From NCBI GenBank assembly GCA_001709035.1, contig LVKA01000019.1:310001-374000 (forward strand): DNA of 64,000 nucleotides, written 5' to 3'. The DNA comes from Candidatus Thiodiazotropha endoloripes (lineage in GTDB: Bacteria > Pseudomonadota > Gammaproteobacteria > Chromatiales > Chromatiaceae). The notes beneath the pieces are model-generated. The model was given only the letters and a program-made list of their open reading frames with translations, was not told where the DNA came from and made no database searches. The translations under genes and the position numbers were made by a program. Positions 28,499 to 36,905 of this stretch are shown here, in pieces (the stretch's first letter is position 1; the number at the start of each line of letters is the position of its first letter).

Positions 28499-28596
28499 GA
28501 GGCGCTCCTGAAATCAATCTTGTGCAAAGGTTTTTTCCATAAACGGGTTTCATCGCTAAGCGGATCTAGCGGCTTGCGATAGCCTTCATTTGCCAT
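28495..28596 (-). CDS. 33-residue conserved-context small protein
   Basis: ATG at 28596, TGA at 28495. GGAGA lies eight bases upstream of the start, and the stop overlaps the DUF3501 start. The product begins MANEGYRKPLDPLSDETR and is polar, with a Trp-Lys-Lys patch (LWKKPLHKIDF). It has no membrane helix and no cysteine. Its good ribosome binding site, coupling to the next gene and exact fit between two operon genes support a real gene. I do not know its family. A helper or adaptor for the Fe-S protein or DUF3501 is a guess. Confidence 0.65.
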   Translation of the reverse strand: MANEGYRKPLDPLSDETRLWKKPLHKIDFRSAS

Positions 28597-28620
28597 TTGT
28601 TGTTCTCCGTTTTATTCGTT

Positions 28621-29964
28621 CTATAGACCATAGGCCTGACGCATCAGGCTGATCGGATGTTGTGGCTGTCTGCCATCTCTGAGGCCATTTTCGATATGGT
28701 GGCCCGCCATCGGGCAGTCACTGCCATAACAGTCGGCTTCCGCCTGTTTTACCCGGTTGACCACCGGCTTGCCTATCTTCATGGCATGTTTGTGAAACTC
28801 GCTTTTCACGGCATAGGTGCCATCATGGCCGGAGCAGCGTTCGATGGCTGTGACCTGGGTATCAGGGATCAGGCTTAGCACCTCTTTTGTCTTGGCGCCC
28901 ACATTCTGCACCCGCTGGTGGCAGGCGGCATGGTAGGCCACCTTGCCGAGGCCCTGTTTGAAGTCAGTTTTCAGTAGCTGCGATTTGTGTCTGATCATCA
29001 GATACTCGAAGATGTCGAAAACCGCATCGGCGACTTTTTTGACGTCAGGATCATCGGGAAACAGCAGCGGCAGCTCCTGTTTGAACATCAGGGCACAGGA
29101 AGGTACCGGTGCGACGATATCCCAACCCTGATCCACCAGTTTGGCCAGTACCGGAATATTGGCATCCTTAGCGGCCTCTACCGCGTCCAGATGGCCCAAT
29201 TCGAGTTTGGGCATGCCACAACATTGCTCTTTTTCAGCCAGGGTTACCGGGATGTCGTTGTGTTCGAATACCGCCACCAGGTCCTCACCCACATGGGGTT
29301 CGTTGTAGTTGCCGTAACAGGTGCCGAACAGGGCGACTTTACCTTGGGTGGTGCCCGCCGGGGTGCCCTGTGCATCGATGGCAACTTTCCCAGCCAAGCG
29401 TTTACGTAGCGGCTTGCTGTGAAATTCGGGGAGTTTCGCATCGGGGTGGACACCTAGTGCGTGATCCAGGATTTCACGGAAATTCTTCGCTTTGTTGAAT
29501 TGGTTGACCACGCCGGAGACAATCGGAATGCCGGCCAGTTTGCCCAGGTTGTCGGTGCTGGTGAGTAGCCGGTCGCGCAGTTTGACGTCGCCTTTTTTGT
29601 ACTTCACCGCTTTCGCCCGCAGCATCAGGTGTGGAAAGTCGATATTCCATTCGTGAGGCGGTACATAGGGACATTTGGTCATATAACAGAGGTCACACAG
29701 GTAGCAGTGATCCACCACCTGCCAGTAATCCTCTTTGGCAACACCATCGACCTCCATGGTCTCCGATTCATCCACCAGATCGAACAGACTGGGAAAGCTT
29801 TGACAGAGGCTGACGCAGCGTCGACAGCCATGGCACAGATCGAAGACCCGTTCCAGCTCTTCCATTAAGCTCTGTTCGTTGTAGTATTCGGGGTTTTTCC
29901 AGTCGATTGGATGCCGTGTCGGGGCTTCCAGATTACCTTCTCGTTGACCGGTAGGTGCTGCCAT
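28621..29964 (-). CDS. CCG-domain Fe-S oxidoreductase (GlpC/HdrD-like)
   Basis: A 447-residue soluble protein. Two 4Fe-4S motifs lie at residues about 43-120 (CHGCRRCVSLC and CYLCDLCYMTKCP). Two cysteine-rich CCG domains follow: FGTCYGNYNEP with EQCCGMPKLELG, and YHAACHQRVQN with ERCSGHDGTY, where one Cys of the second CCG is Ser. It is related to the electron-transfer subunit of glycerol-3-phosphate dehydrogenase (GlpC) and heterodisulfide reductase, but no dehydrogenase subunit is present. Placement after rubrerythrin suggests it feeds electrons to peroxide reduction. GGAG lies nine bases before the ATG. Confidence 0.92.
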   Translation of the reverse strand: MAAPTGQREGNLEAPTRHPIDWKNPEYYNEQSLMEELERVFDLCHGCRRCVSLCQSFPSLFDLVDESETMEVDGVAKEDYWQVVDHCYLCDLCYMTKCPYVPPHEWNIDFPHLMLRAKAVKYKKGDVKLRDRLLTSTDNLGKLAGIPIVSGVVNQFNKAKNFREILDHALGVHPDAKLPEFHSKPLRKRLAGKVAIDAQGTPAGTTQGKVALFGTCYGNYNEPHVGEDLVAVFEHNDIPVTLAEKEQCCGMPKLELGHLDAVEAAKDANIPVLAKLVDQGWDIVAPVPSCALMFKQELPLLFPDDPDVKKVADAVFDIFEYLMIRHKSQLLKTDFKQGLGKVAYHAACHQRVQNVGAKTKEVLSLIPDTQVTAIERCSGHDGTYAVKSEFHKHAMKIGKPVVNRVKQAEADCYGSDCPMAGHHIENGLRDGRQPQHPISLMRQAYGL

Positions 29965-29990
29965 GGGTATCTACTCCTGCATTGAGGCCG

Positions 29991-30029
29991 GGCGGCCCCT
30001 CGCCGAGGCCGCCGAATCGGGCGCTGCCC
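29991..30029 (-). terminator. Two GC-rich hairpins after the rubrerythrin gene
   Basis: GGCGGCC (29991-29997) pairs with GGCCGCC (30007-30013), and GGGC-GCT-GCCC (30019-30029) forms a second hairpin just after the rubrerythrin stop. There is no T-tract. They probably attenuate or stabilise, allowing more rubrerythrin than Fe-S protein. Confidence 0.45.
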
Positions 30030-30045
30030 GTGCCTGATCTGGTGC

Positions 30046-30462
30046 TCAGTCCAGCTCGTCCAGTGCTCTCTGGTAACGGTTGGCATGAGAACGCTCGGCT
30101 TTGGCCAGAGTTTCGAACCAGTCAGCGACTTCATCGAAACCCTCATCGCGGGCGGTTTTGGCCATACCTGGATACATGTCAGTGTATTCGTGGGTTTCAC
30201 CGGCGACAGCGGCCTTCAGGTTGTCGCCAGTCGGGCCGATCGGCAGACCGGTTGCAGGATCGCCGCACTGCTCCAGATACTCAAGATGACCATGGGCATG
30301 GCCGGTTTCACCTTCAGCGGTGGAACGAAACAGGGCTGCTACATCGTTGTAACCCTCTACATCGGCTTTGGCAGCGAAGTAGAGGTAGCGACGGTTGGCT
30401 TGGGATTCTCCGGCAAAAGCGTCTTTCAGGTTTTGCTCAGTATTACTACCTTTGAGTTCCAT
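30046..30462 (-). CDS. Rubrerythrin (short form, no rubredoxin domain)
   Basis: A 138-residue ferritin-like di-iron protein that reduces hydrogen peroxide to water. The two helix-borne ligand sets are visible: [35 protein letters not shown], and [14 protein letters not shown] (ExxH pairs). Classical rubrerythrins have a C-terminal rubredoxin with CxxC pairs; this one ends after the four-helix bundle, so a separate electron donor is needed, plausibly the adjacent Fe-S protein. The start is ATG 30462, with GGAGA seven bases upstream; the longer frame to 30501 lacks a ribosome binding site. Confidence 0.94.
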   Translation of the reverse strand: MELKGSNTEQNLKDAFAGESQANRRYLYFAAKADVEGYNDVAALFRSTAEGETGHAHGHLEYLEQCGDPATGLPIGPTGDNLKAAVAGETHEYTDMYPGMAKTARDEGFDEVADWFETLAKAERSHANRYQRALDELD

Positions 30463-30530
30463 ATCTGGTTCTCCGAAATGATGGTTATTGTGGAATTGCA
30501 CGTTGAGCCCTGCAGGCTCTTCGCTGTTGC

Positions 30531-30545
30531 TTAGAATAGTTCTAA
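30531..30545. promoter_or_regulatory. ICE/PerR-like operator before the rubrerythrin operon
   Basis: TTAGAA-TAG-TTCTAA is a perfect 6-3-6 inverted repeat. It resembles the iron control element bound by Irr, and the 7-1-7 type of Fur/PerR boxes. It lies 69 bases upstream of the rubrerythrin ATG and 188 bases before the divergent Fur-family gene. Confidence 0.6.
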
Positions 30546-30732
30546 AAATAATTGGAAGCGAATGGTCTTTTCAATGGCAATGATAGTTTTTACCTAATAT
30601 TAAATTGTTTTTGAGAAGGAATGTGTGTAATGAATTGCAGAGCATGGCTTTGTGCGGAATATAACCCTATGTAAAATATGTTAATTATATCGGGCTGTAG
30701 AATTATCAGCCGATTGAATTTATACTCATCTG

Positions 30733-31167
30733 ATGGATTTGAACGAACAACAACAGCCTCCGCAAAAGCGGAACACTACCCAGATGATGATCGCGCATGG
30801 GGTCAACCTGACCAAACAGCGGCGCATCATTGCGGATGTTTTGTTCGAGCGTAACCAGCATGTCACTGCAGATCAGCTCTTCGATCTGGTCAAGCAGACT
30901 GGCAGCCGGGTATCGAAAGCGACGGTTTACAACACCCTGGGATTGTTCACCCGGAAGGGATTGGTGAGGGAGATCTTTATCGATGCCTCGCGTACCTTCT
31001 ACGATTCAAACAACAGCCACCACCACCACTTCTACAATGTGGATACTGGTGACCTGATCGATATCAAAGATCGTTTGGCACCCCACTTCATCGAACAGGA
31101 TCTGCCGGAAGGCACATCCATGGATATTGTCGATCTGGTGGTGCGGGTTAAAAACATCAAGTCCTGA
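30733..31167 (+). CDS. Fur-family regulator (PerR/Irr-like)
   Basis: A 144-residue metalloregulator. The winged helix (about 25-85) is clear: LTKQRRIIADVLF, then SKATVYNTLGLFTRKGLV. The regulatory half has the His-rich metal site NNSHHHHFYNVDTGDLIDI. It lacks the CxxC structural zinc pairs of classical Fur, a feature shared with Irr-type proteins. It should bind metal or haem and repress peroxide or iron genes. It is divergent from the rubrerythrin operon and beside the cytochrome c peroxidase gene; both carry TTAGAA-type operators. PerR is the main alternative name. Confidence 0.92.
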   Translation: MDLNEQQQPPQKRNTTQMMIAHGVNLTKQRRIIADVLFERNQHVTADQLFDLVKQTGSRVSKATVYNTLGLFTRKGLVREIFIDASRTFYDSNNSHHHHFYNVDTGDLIDIKDRLAPHFIEQDLPEGTSMDIVDLVVRVKNIKS

Positions 31168-31237
31168 GCGATTGCCCCCTTTTCAGCCGCCTCTTCTGAC
31201 AGATCAGAGAATTTCTCTCTTCGCTGAGTTGGAAACG

Positions 31238-31279
31238 TTGACATAAGTCAATGTTTTAAATTTAGACTAATTCTAATAT
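31238..31279 (+). promoter_or_regulatory. FNR-like box, ICE-like operator and minus-10 of the peroxidase gene
   Basis: TTGAC-ATAA-GTCAA at 31238-31251 is a perfect FNR/ANR-type palindrome. TTAGAC-TAA-TTCTAA at 31262-31276 is a second, ICE-like inverted repeat with one mismatch. It overlaps a TAATAT minus-10 at 31274-31279. A start point near 31286 would place the FNR box at minus 41.5. Activation under low oxygen and repression by the neighbouring Fur-family protein are the natural reading. Confidence 0.6.
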
Positions 31280-31473
31280 TCACCTCCACGCTGTATGGTT
31301 TTTAGGGTCGTCCGGAGCCGGTCACACCGAAAAAGTCCATGCAGGTCGAAAAATAAACAAAGCGAATATGTTCCCAAATGGCCTGCAGCTGCCTGAGTTG
31401 AGCAGCAGGCGGATCAAGTCAGTTACTCCATGAGGATGGTTCCAGTCTTCAAGAACCTTACAGGTAAAAGGAA

Positions 31474-32463
31474 ATGAACTTTAAAATTTCTCTGATCGCA
31501 ACAGTGCTGCTAGGTATTTCAAGCCATGCTATGGCAGTGGAAGAACCCATCAAACCGATTAAACCTGTTCAGAGCATTAATCTGGGGCAGGTTGAGTTGG
31601 GCAAGAAACTCTATTTTGACCCCCGCCTGTCCAAGTCGGGCTTTATTTCGTGCAATTCATGCCACAACCTGAGCATGGGGGGCACCGATAACCTTAAAAC
31701 CTCGATCGGTCATAATTGGCAGCAGGGCCCGATCAACGCGCCTACCGTCCTAAACTCCAGCCTGAACGTGGCTCAGTTCTGGGACGGCCGGGCTGCAGAC
31801 CTGAAAGCACAAGCCGGTGGTCCGATCGCCAATCCGGGCGAGATGGCGGCAACCCATACCCTGGCGATTGAGGTGCTGGAATCGATCCCTCAATACATGA
31901 TGGAGTTCAAGAAGGTGTTTGGCGTGGATAAAATCACCATCGATGAGGTGACCCAGGCGATCGCCGAGTTTGAGAAGACCCTGGTGACCCCCAACTCGGA
32001 TTTTGACAAGTGGTTGTTGGGCGACAAGGCTGCGCTGAATGATGAGGAGCTGAAAGGCTACAAGCTGTTTAAGGAGAGTGGTTGCACCGCCTGCCATAAC
32101 GGTGAAGCGGTTGGCGGCAACTCATTTCAGAAGATGGGTCTGGTCGAGGCCTATAAGACCGATAGCAAGGCAGAGGGTCTGAGTGCGGTGACCGGTAAGG
32201 ATGCGGACCGCTTTAAATTCAAAGTGCCCACTTTGAGAAATGTGGAGATGACCTACCCATACTTCCATGATGGTGAAGCGCAAACCCTGGCCGAAGCTGT
32301 TGATGTGATGGGTAGGTTGCAGCTGGGTCGTAAGTTCACAGAGGCGGAGAACGGCCAGATCGTGGCTTTTCTCAAGACCCTGACCGGGGATCAGCCATCC
32401 TTCATGATGCCGATCCTGCCACCTTCAACCGACAATACTCCGGTACCGAAACCTTTCGATTAA
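31474..32463 (+). CDS. Di-haem cytochrome c peroxidase
   Basis: A 329-residue periplasmic enzyme that reduces hydrogen peroxide using c-type cytochrome electrons. A signal peptide ends near residue 21. Haem sites are CNSCHNLS (near 60) and CTACHNGE (near 206), the bacterial MauG/CcpA family pattern with two domains. Other family landmarks are FDPRLSKSG, FWDGRAADL and TPNSDFDKWL, plus the late TLRNVEMTYPYFHDG. It is convergent with glucokinase. Its promoter carries an FNR-like and an ICE-like box, consistent with peroxidase genes elsewhere being activated by ANR/FNR. Confidence 0.95.
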   Translation: MNFKISLIATVLLGISSHAMAVEEPIKPIKPVQSINLGQVELGKKLYFDPRLSKSGFISCNSCHNLSMGGTDNLKTSIGHNWQQGPINAPTVLNSSLNVAQFWDGRAADLKAQAGGPIANPGEMAATHTLAIEVLESIPQYMMEFKKVFGVDKITIDEVTQAIAEFEKTLVTPNSDFDKWLLGDKAALNDEELKGYKLFKESGCTACHNGEAVGGNSFQKMGLVEAYKTDSKAEGLSAVTGKDADRFKFKVPTLRNVEMTYPYFHDGEAQTLAEAVDVMGRLQLGRKFTEAENGQIVAFLKTLTGDQPSFMMPILPPSTDNTPVPKPFD

Positions 32464-32505
32464 GTAAAAGTCGCCGGTAGGTTCAAACAGAACCGCTATC
32501 TGCAT

Positions 32506-32531
32506 GCCACGCACCCATCTGGGTGCGTGGC
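32506..32531. terminator. Perfect 12-bp hairpin between convergent genes
   Basis: GCCACGCACCCA pairs fully with TGGGTGCGTGGC over a two-base turn. It lies between the peroxidase and glucokinase stops, so it may end both transcripts. There is no T-run on either side. Confidence 0.65.
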
Positions 32532-32545
32532 TCATTCCGGGGTGA

Positions 32546-33532
32546 TCAATCCTGCAGAGCTGCGAAGTGGGCTGCACCCTTCAGGGCCGTCTTATCATTC
32601 AGAATGACCCTCACCGGCATTGCCGTGACGATGTGCTGCATGCGGCCTTTGGCGAGAAAAGCCTGCATGAACTGACCCTCAGTCAGTAGCGGCAGTATTT
32701 GTGGTGCAATACCACCACCCAGATAGACGCCCCCGGTAGCCATGATCTTCAATGCATGATTACTCGCCTCACGACCATAGAGTTCGATGAACAGCGCCAT
32801 GGTTTCTGCTGCGATCGGATCTGTTTTGTCGATGGCGGCCCTGGAAACCGCTGGCGCCACACCGATCCGGTTGATCTGCTGTTGCAGCCAATCCGGTGTT
32901 GTGGCCGATCGATATTGACGCAGAAAGGCGTAGATGCTCTCTATTCCGGGTCCTGAGACGAGGCGCTCCCAGCTGACATGACCATACTGCCGCGCAAGAC
33001 TTTCATAGAGCGCATACTCCAATGAGGAGCTGGCACTGAAGTCCGAGTGGCCCCCTTCCGAGGGAAAGGGTCGGTAATGATTGCCATCCCAATAGAGTCC
33101 GGCTTCTCCAAGGCCGGTGCCGGCAGAGATGATCGAGCGGTTGCCAGCAGCATTTGCAGCCCCGGTATTGAGGCTGTGAATGTCGGACTCATGGAGGGTG
33201 TCGATACCCCAGGCATTGGCTTCAAGGTCATTCAGCAACCAGACCTGATCAAAGCCGAACTGCTGTTTCACCGCCTGGGCGGAGACCAGCCAGGGCAGGT
33301 TGGTCGTTTCGCAGACCTGATCGATGACCGGTCCGGCGAGTCCGAAACAGGCACGCTCGATCCGTTTGAGATTGTGCTGATCGAGAAACTGTTTGAGAAT
33401 CGATTCGATGGTCGGATGGGCCGGGCTCGGATAGCTGGCTTCGATGATCGCTTGCTCTGGCGTGGTGCCTGTGGAATCGAACAGCGCCAGTCGGGTATTG
33501 GTTCCACCGATATCGCCTGCCAATATCTGCAT
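32546..33532 (-). CDS. glk: Glucokinase
   Basis: Phosphorylates glucose with ATP to glucose 6-phosphate. It has 328 residues, close to the 320-residue norm. The N-terminal ATP-binding GDIGGTNTRL is at residues 6-15, the substrate-loop segment FGLAGPVIDQ lies near 63, and SAGTGLGEAGL lies near 137. The late GGVYLGGGIAPQ is the phosphate-2 motif. It is divergent from uvrD across 48 bases and convergent with the peroxidase gene. With the phosphofructokinase at 43773 it supports a glycolytic route. Confidence 0.95.
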   Translation of the reverse strand: MQILAGDIGGTNTRLALFDSTGTTPEQAIIEASYPSPAHPTIESILKQFLDQHNLKRIERACFGLAGPVIDQVCETTNLPWLVSAQAVKQQFGFDQVWLLNDLEANAWGIDTLHESDIHSLNTGAANAAGNRSIISAGTGLGEAGLYWDGNHYRPFPSEGGHSDFSASSSLEYALYESLARQYGHVSWERLVSGPGIESIYAFLRQYRSATTPDWLQQQINRIGVAPAVSRAAIDKTDPIAAETMALFIELYGREASNHALKIMATGGVYLGGGIAPQILPLLTEGQFMQAFLAKGRMQHIVTAMPVRVILNDKTALKGAAHFAALQD

Positions 33533-33580
33533 CTATAACCTCACTGGAAAATAAGCTACTTAGGTGCGTATCATACCCGG

Positions 33581-35737
33581 ATGGATGTCTCACCCATACT
33601 CGATCCTCTCAATGATGCGCAACGGGAAGCAGTAACCGCCCCGGTCGGCAGCCTGCTGGTGCTGGCTGGCGCCGGCAGTGGCAAAACCCGGGTGCTGGTC
33701 CATCGAATTGCCTGGCTGCTGAGCGTAGAACAGGTCACCCCCTGGTCGATCATGGCGGTCACCTTTACCAACAAGGCGGCCAAGGAGATGCGTAATCGTA
33801 TCGAAGAGCTGCTCGGTCAACCCATCGGCGGTATGTGGGTCGGCACATTTCACGGTCTTGCCCATCGACTGCTGCGCGGTCACTGGAAGGAGGCGGGCTT
33901 ACCACAGAATTTCCAGATCCTCGACTCGGATGATCAGTTTCGGCTGATCAAGCGTCTGCTGAAGAGTCTCGATCTGGATGAGGCACGCTGGCCGCCGCGG
34001 CAGGTGCAGTGGTTTATCAACGGCAAAAAGGATGAAGGGCTGCGTGCCCAGCATCTGGATGATGGCGGGGATCCCTATCAGCGACAGATGATTCGTATCT
34101 ACAGTGAGTATCAGGCCGCCTGCGAGCGGGGAGGCCAGGTAGATTTTGCTGAATTGCTGCTGCGTGCCCATGAGCTGATGCGGGATCGGGCGGATCTGTT
34201 GCAACACTATCAGAACCGTTTCCAGCATCTGCTGGTGGATGAGTTTCAGGACACCAACACCATCCAGTATGCCTGGTTGAGGTTGCTCGCCGGCAAGCAG
34301 AGCCATCTGTTCATCGTAGGGGATGACGATCAGTCGATCTATGGCTGGCGCGGCGCCCGGGTGGAGAATATCCAGAGTTTCCAGAACCACTATCAGTCAG
34401 CAAAACTGGTGCGCCTGGAGCAGAACTATCGCTCCACCGGTAATATCCTGAATGCGGCCAATGCGCTGATCAACAATAACCCTTCGCGGCTCGGCAAGCA
34501 GCTCTGGACAGAGGATTGTGAAGGTGAACCGATCAATCTCTACGGCGCCTTCAACGAGATCGATGAGGCCCGATTCGTGGTGGAGCGAATCCGTCAGTAC
34601 ATCGAAGAGGGCCACGCCCGCACCGAGGTGGCGATTCTCTATCGCACAACGGCCCAGTCACGGCTGTTTGAAGAGGCGTTGATCCAGTCCGGGGTTCCCT
34701 ATCGGGTCTATGGCGGATTGCGATTTTTCGAACGGGCGGAGATCAAAGACGCCCTGGCCTATCTGCGCCTGCTGAGTAACTTCCATGACGACAGCGGCTT
34801 CGAGCGGGCGGTGAATATGCCGCCGCGAGGCATCGGTGCAAAAACCATGGAGGCGTTGCGCAGTCATGCCAGGATGTTCGATTGTTCTCTCTGGCAGGCT
34901 GCCAGTGAGCTGGTGCAGGGTGGCGGTATGGCGAAGCGGGCCGCGACCGCCCTGCAGAAGTTTATCGATCTGTTGGAGGAGTTGAAGGTCGAAACCAGAG
35001 ACCTGACCCTCGCCGAAAAGGTGGATCAGGTGTTGAACGCCAGTGGTCTGCCGGACCACTTTGCCAAGAGCCGTGACGGCAAAGGGATTGATCGTAAGGA
35101 GAATCTGGAAGAGCTGGTCAATGCCACCCGTCAATTTGAATGGGGTGAGGATGATGAGCTGGAGGAGTTGGATGCCTTTCTCTCCCACGCTGCACTGGAA
35201 GCCGGTGAGGCGCAGGGGGATCCGTATGAGGATTGTGTGCAACTGATGACCCTCCATTCAGCCAAGGGATTGGAGTTTCCACTGGTTTTTCTTGTTGGCA
35301 TGGAAGAGGGGCTGTTTCCACACAGCATGTCGGCGGATGACCCCACTCGACTCGAAGAGGAGCGCAGACTCTGTTATGTGGGTATCACCCGGGCGATGAA
35401 GCTGCTCTATCTGAGTCATGCAGAGAGTCGACGGCTGCATGGCAGTGACAGTTATCCCCTGCCCTCCAGATTCATCCGCGAGATCCCCGCTGAACTGATG
35501 CGGGAGGTACGGGCCGGACCGGCAAGCAGTCAACCGATCTACGGCGACTCGCCCTACCTTGAAACCACCCAGCAGTGCGGGTTTAATCTGGGACAACGGG
35601 TATGCCATGCTAAATTTGGTGAAGGCGTGGTGCTGAACGCAGAGGGTCAAGGACAGAGTGCCCGGGTGCAGGTTAACTTTGAAGAGGTTGGTACCAAGTG
35701 GCTGGTCGTGGCCTACGCCAACCTTTCACCCTGCTAG
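33581..35737 (+). CDS. uvrD: DNA helicase II
   Basis: A 718-residue SF1A 3'-5' helicase for nucleotide-excision and mismatch repair. The N-terminus MDVSPILDPLNDAQREAV matches UvrD. Walker A AGAGSGKTR is at residues 30-38, followed by FTNKAAKEMRNRI, VDEFQDTN and GDDDQSIYGWRGA. Motif V/VI appears as LMTLHSAKGLEFP and EEERRLCYVGITRA. The C-terminal CHAKFGEGVV segment is the Tudor-like UvrD tail. Its TAG stop is the start of a TAGGGCCT motif, like the stop of the dehydrogenase gene at 3740-4627. Confidence 0.97.
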   Translation: MDVSPILDPLNDAQREAVTAPVGSLLVLAGAGSGKTRVLVHRIAWLLSVEQVTPWSIMAVTFTNKAAKEMRNRIEELLGQPIGGMWVGTFHGLAHRLLRGHWKEAGLPQNFQILDSDDQFRLIKRLLKSLDLDEARWPPRQVQWFINGKKDEGLRAQHLDDGGDPYQRQMIRIYSEYQAACERGGQVDFAELLLRAHELMRDRADLLQHYQNRFQHLLVDEFQDTNTIQYAWLRLLAGKQSHLFIVGDDDQSIYGWRGARVENIQSFQNHYQSAKLVRLEQNYRSTGNILNAANALINNNPSRLGKQLWTEDCEGEPINLYGAFNEIDEARFVVERIRQYIEEGHARTEVAILYRTTAQSRLFEEALIQSGVPYRVYGGLRFFERAEIKDALAYLRLLSNFHDDSGFERAVNMPPRGIGAKTMEALRSHARMFDCSLWQAASELVQGGGMAKRAATALQKFIDLLEELKVETRDLTLAEKVDQVLNASGLPDHFAKSRDGKGIDRKENLEELVNATRQFEWGEDDELEELDAFLSHAALEAGEAQGDPYEDCVQLMTLHSAKGLEFPLVFLVGMEEGLFPHSMSADDPTRLEEERRLCYVGITRAMKLLYLSHAESRRLHGSDSYPLPSRFIREIPAELMREVRAGPASSQPIYGDSPYLETTQQCGFNLGQRVCHAKFGEGVVLNAEGQGQSARVQVNFEEVGTKWLVVAYANLSPC

Positions 35738-35789
35738 GGCCTAAGAAGAATTACATCGAATAGCAAATACAGACAGACCGGAGGGTTAC

Positions 35790-36875
35790 ATGAAACGTCG
35801 TGAATTTATAACAAAGGTTGGTGCCGGTGCACTGGCGACCGGTGTTGGCCTCTCCACCGCCAGCGTTGCCGAGGCGAAAGCCAAGATCAAATGGAAGATG
35901 GTGACCACCTGGCCGAAGAACTTTCCCGGTCTGGGAACCGGTGCCAACAAGCTGGCCGAGGTCATCAATGAGATGAGTGGCGGGCGGATGCATGTCAAAG
36001 TCTATGGCGCCAAAGAGCTGGTACCCGCCTTTGAGGTGTTTGATGCCGTTGCCAGTGGAACCGCTGAGATGGGCCACGGTGCGGCCTACTACTGGAAAGG
36101 CAAGAGTGAAACCGCGCAGTTCTTTTCCACCGTGCCTTTCGGCCTGACCGCCCAGGAGATGAACGGCTGGCTCTATTTCGGCGGTGGATTGGAGATGTGG
36201 ACTGAGCTCTACAAACCGTTTGGCCTGATCCCGGCGCCGGGTGGCAATACCGGTATGCAGATGGGAGGCTGGTTCAATAAAGAGATCAACAGCGTTGCTG
36301 ATCTGAAGGGCTTGAAGATGCGTATTCCGGGATTGGGCGGAGAGGTGCTGAAACGGGCCGGAGGGACACCGGTCAACCTGCCGGGTGGCGAGCTCTTCAC
36401 CTCGCTGCAGTCCGGTGCAATCGATGCCACGGAGTGGGTGAACCCGTACAACGACCTGGCGTTCGGCCTTTTCAAGGCGGCCAAATACTACTACTTTCCG
36501 GGCTTTCATGAGCCGGGCACTACCCTTGAGGCAATCATCAACGAGAAGGCGTTCAATGCCTTACCCAAGGATCTGCAGTCGATCGTGATGAATGCCTGTA
36601 AGGTAGCCAACCAGGAGATGCTGGCTGAGTACACGGCGCGCAATCCTGCCGCGCTGAAGACCCTGGTTGAGAAACACAAGGTCGATATTCGTATCTACCC
36701 GGATGACGTCTTGGCCACCCTGCGCAAGTTCTCCAGTGAAGTGGTCGAGGAGCTGGCCGCCAAGGACGCCTTCGCCAAGAAGGTCTACGACTCCTATATG
36801 AACTTTCTCAAAGGCTCAAGAGAGTGGGGATCGATATCCGATTTCGCCTATCTGAAGGCCAGAGACAAAGGCTGA
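35790..36875 (+). CDS. TRAP transporter substrate-binding protein (DctP family)
   Basis: A 361-residue periplasmic binding protein. The N-terminus MKRREFITKVGAGALATG is a twin-arginine signal. DctP landmarks follow: WKMVTTWPKNFPGLG, MGHGAAYYWKGKS, and GAIDATEWVNPYND. It resembles the TakP/2-oxoacid-type group. TRAP systems also need DctQ and DctM membrane subunits. None is in the adjacent genes, so it is either an orphan that shares a permease elsewhere or the operon has been split. GGAGGG is well placed before the ATG. Confidence 0.93.
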   Translation: MKRREFITKVGAGALATGVGLSTASVAEAKAKIKWKMVTTWPKNFPGLGTGANKLAEVINEMSGGRMHVKVYGAKELVPAFEVFDAVASGTAEMGHGAAYYWKGKSETAQFFSTVPFGLTAQEMNGWLYFGGGLEMWTELYKPFGLIPAPGGNTGMQMGGWFNKEINSVADLKGLKMRIPGLGGEVLKRAGGTPVNLPGGELFTSLQSGAIDATEWVNPYNDLAFGLFKAAKYYYFPGFHEPGTTLEAIINEKAFNALPKDLQSIVMNACKVANQEMLAEYTARNPAALKTLVEKHKVDIRIYPDDVLATLRKFSSEVVEELAAKDAFAKKVYDSYMNFLKGSREWGSISDFAYLKARDKG

Positions 36876-36905
36876 TCCGGTGCACAGCTTTGTGCTCGAT
36901 CACTA

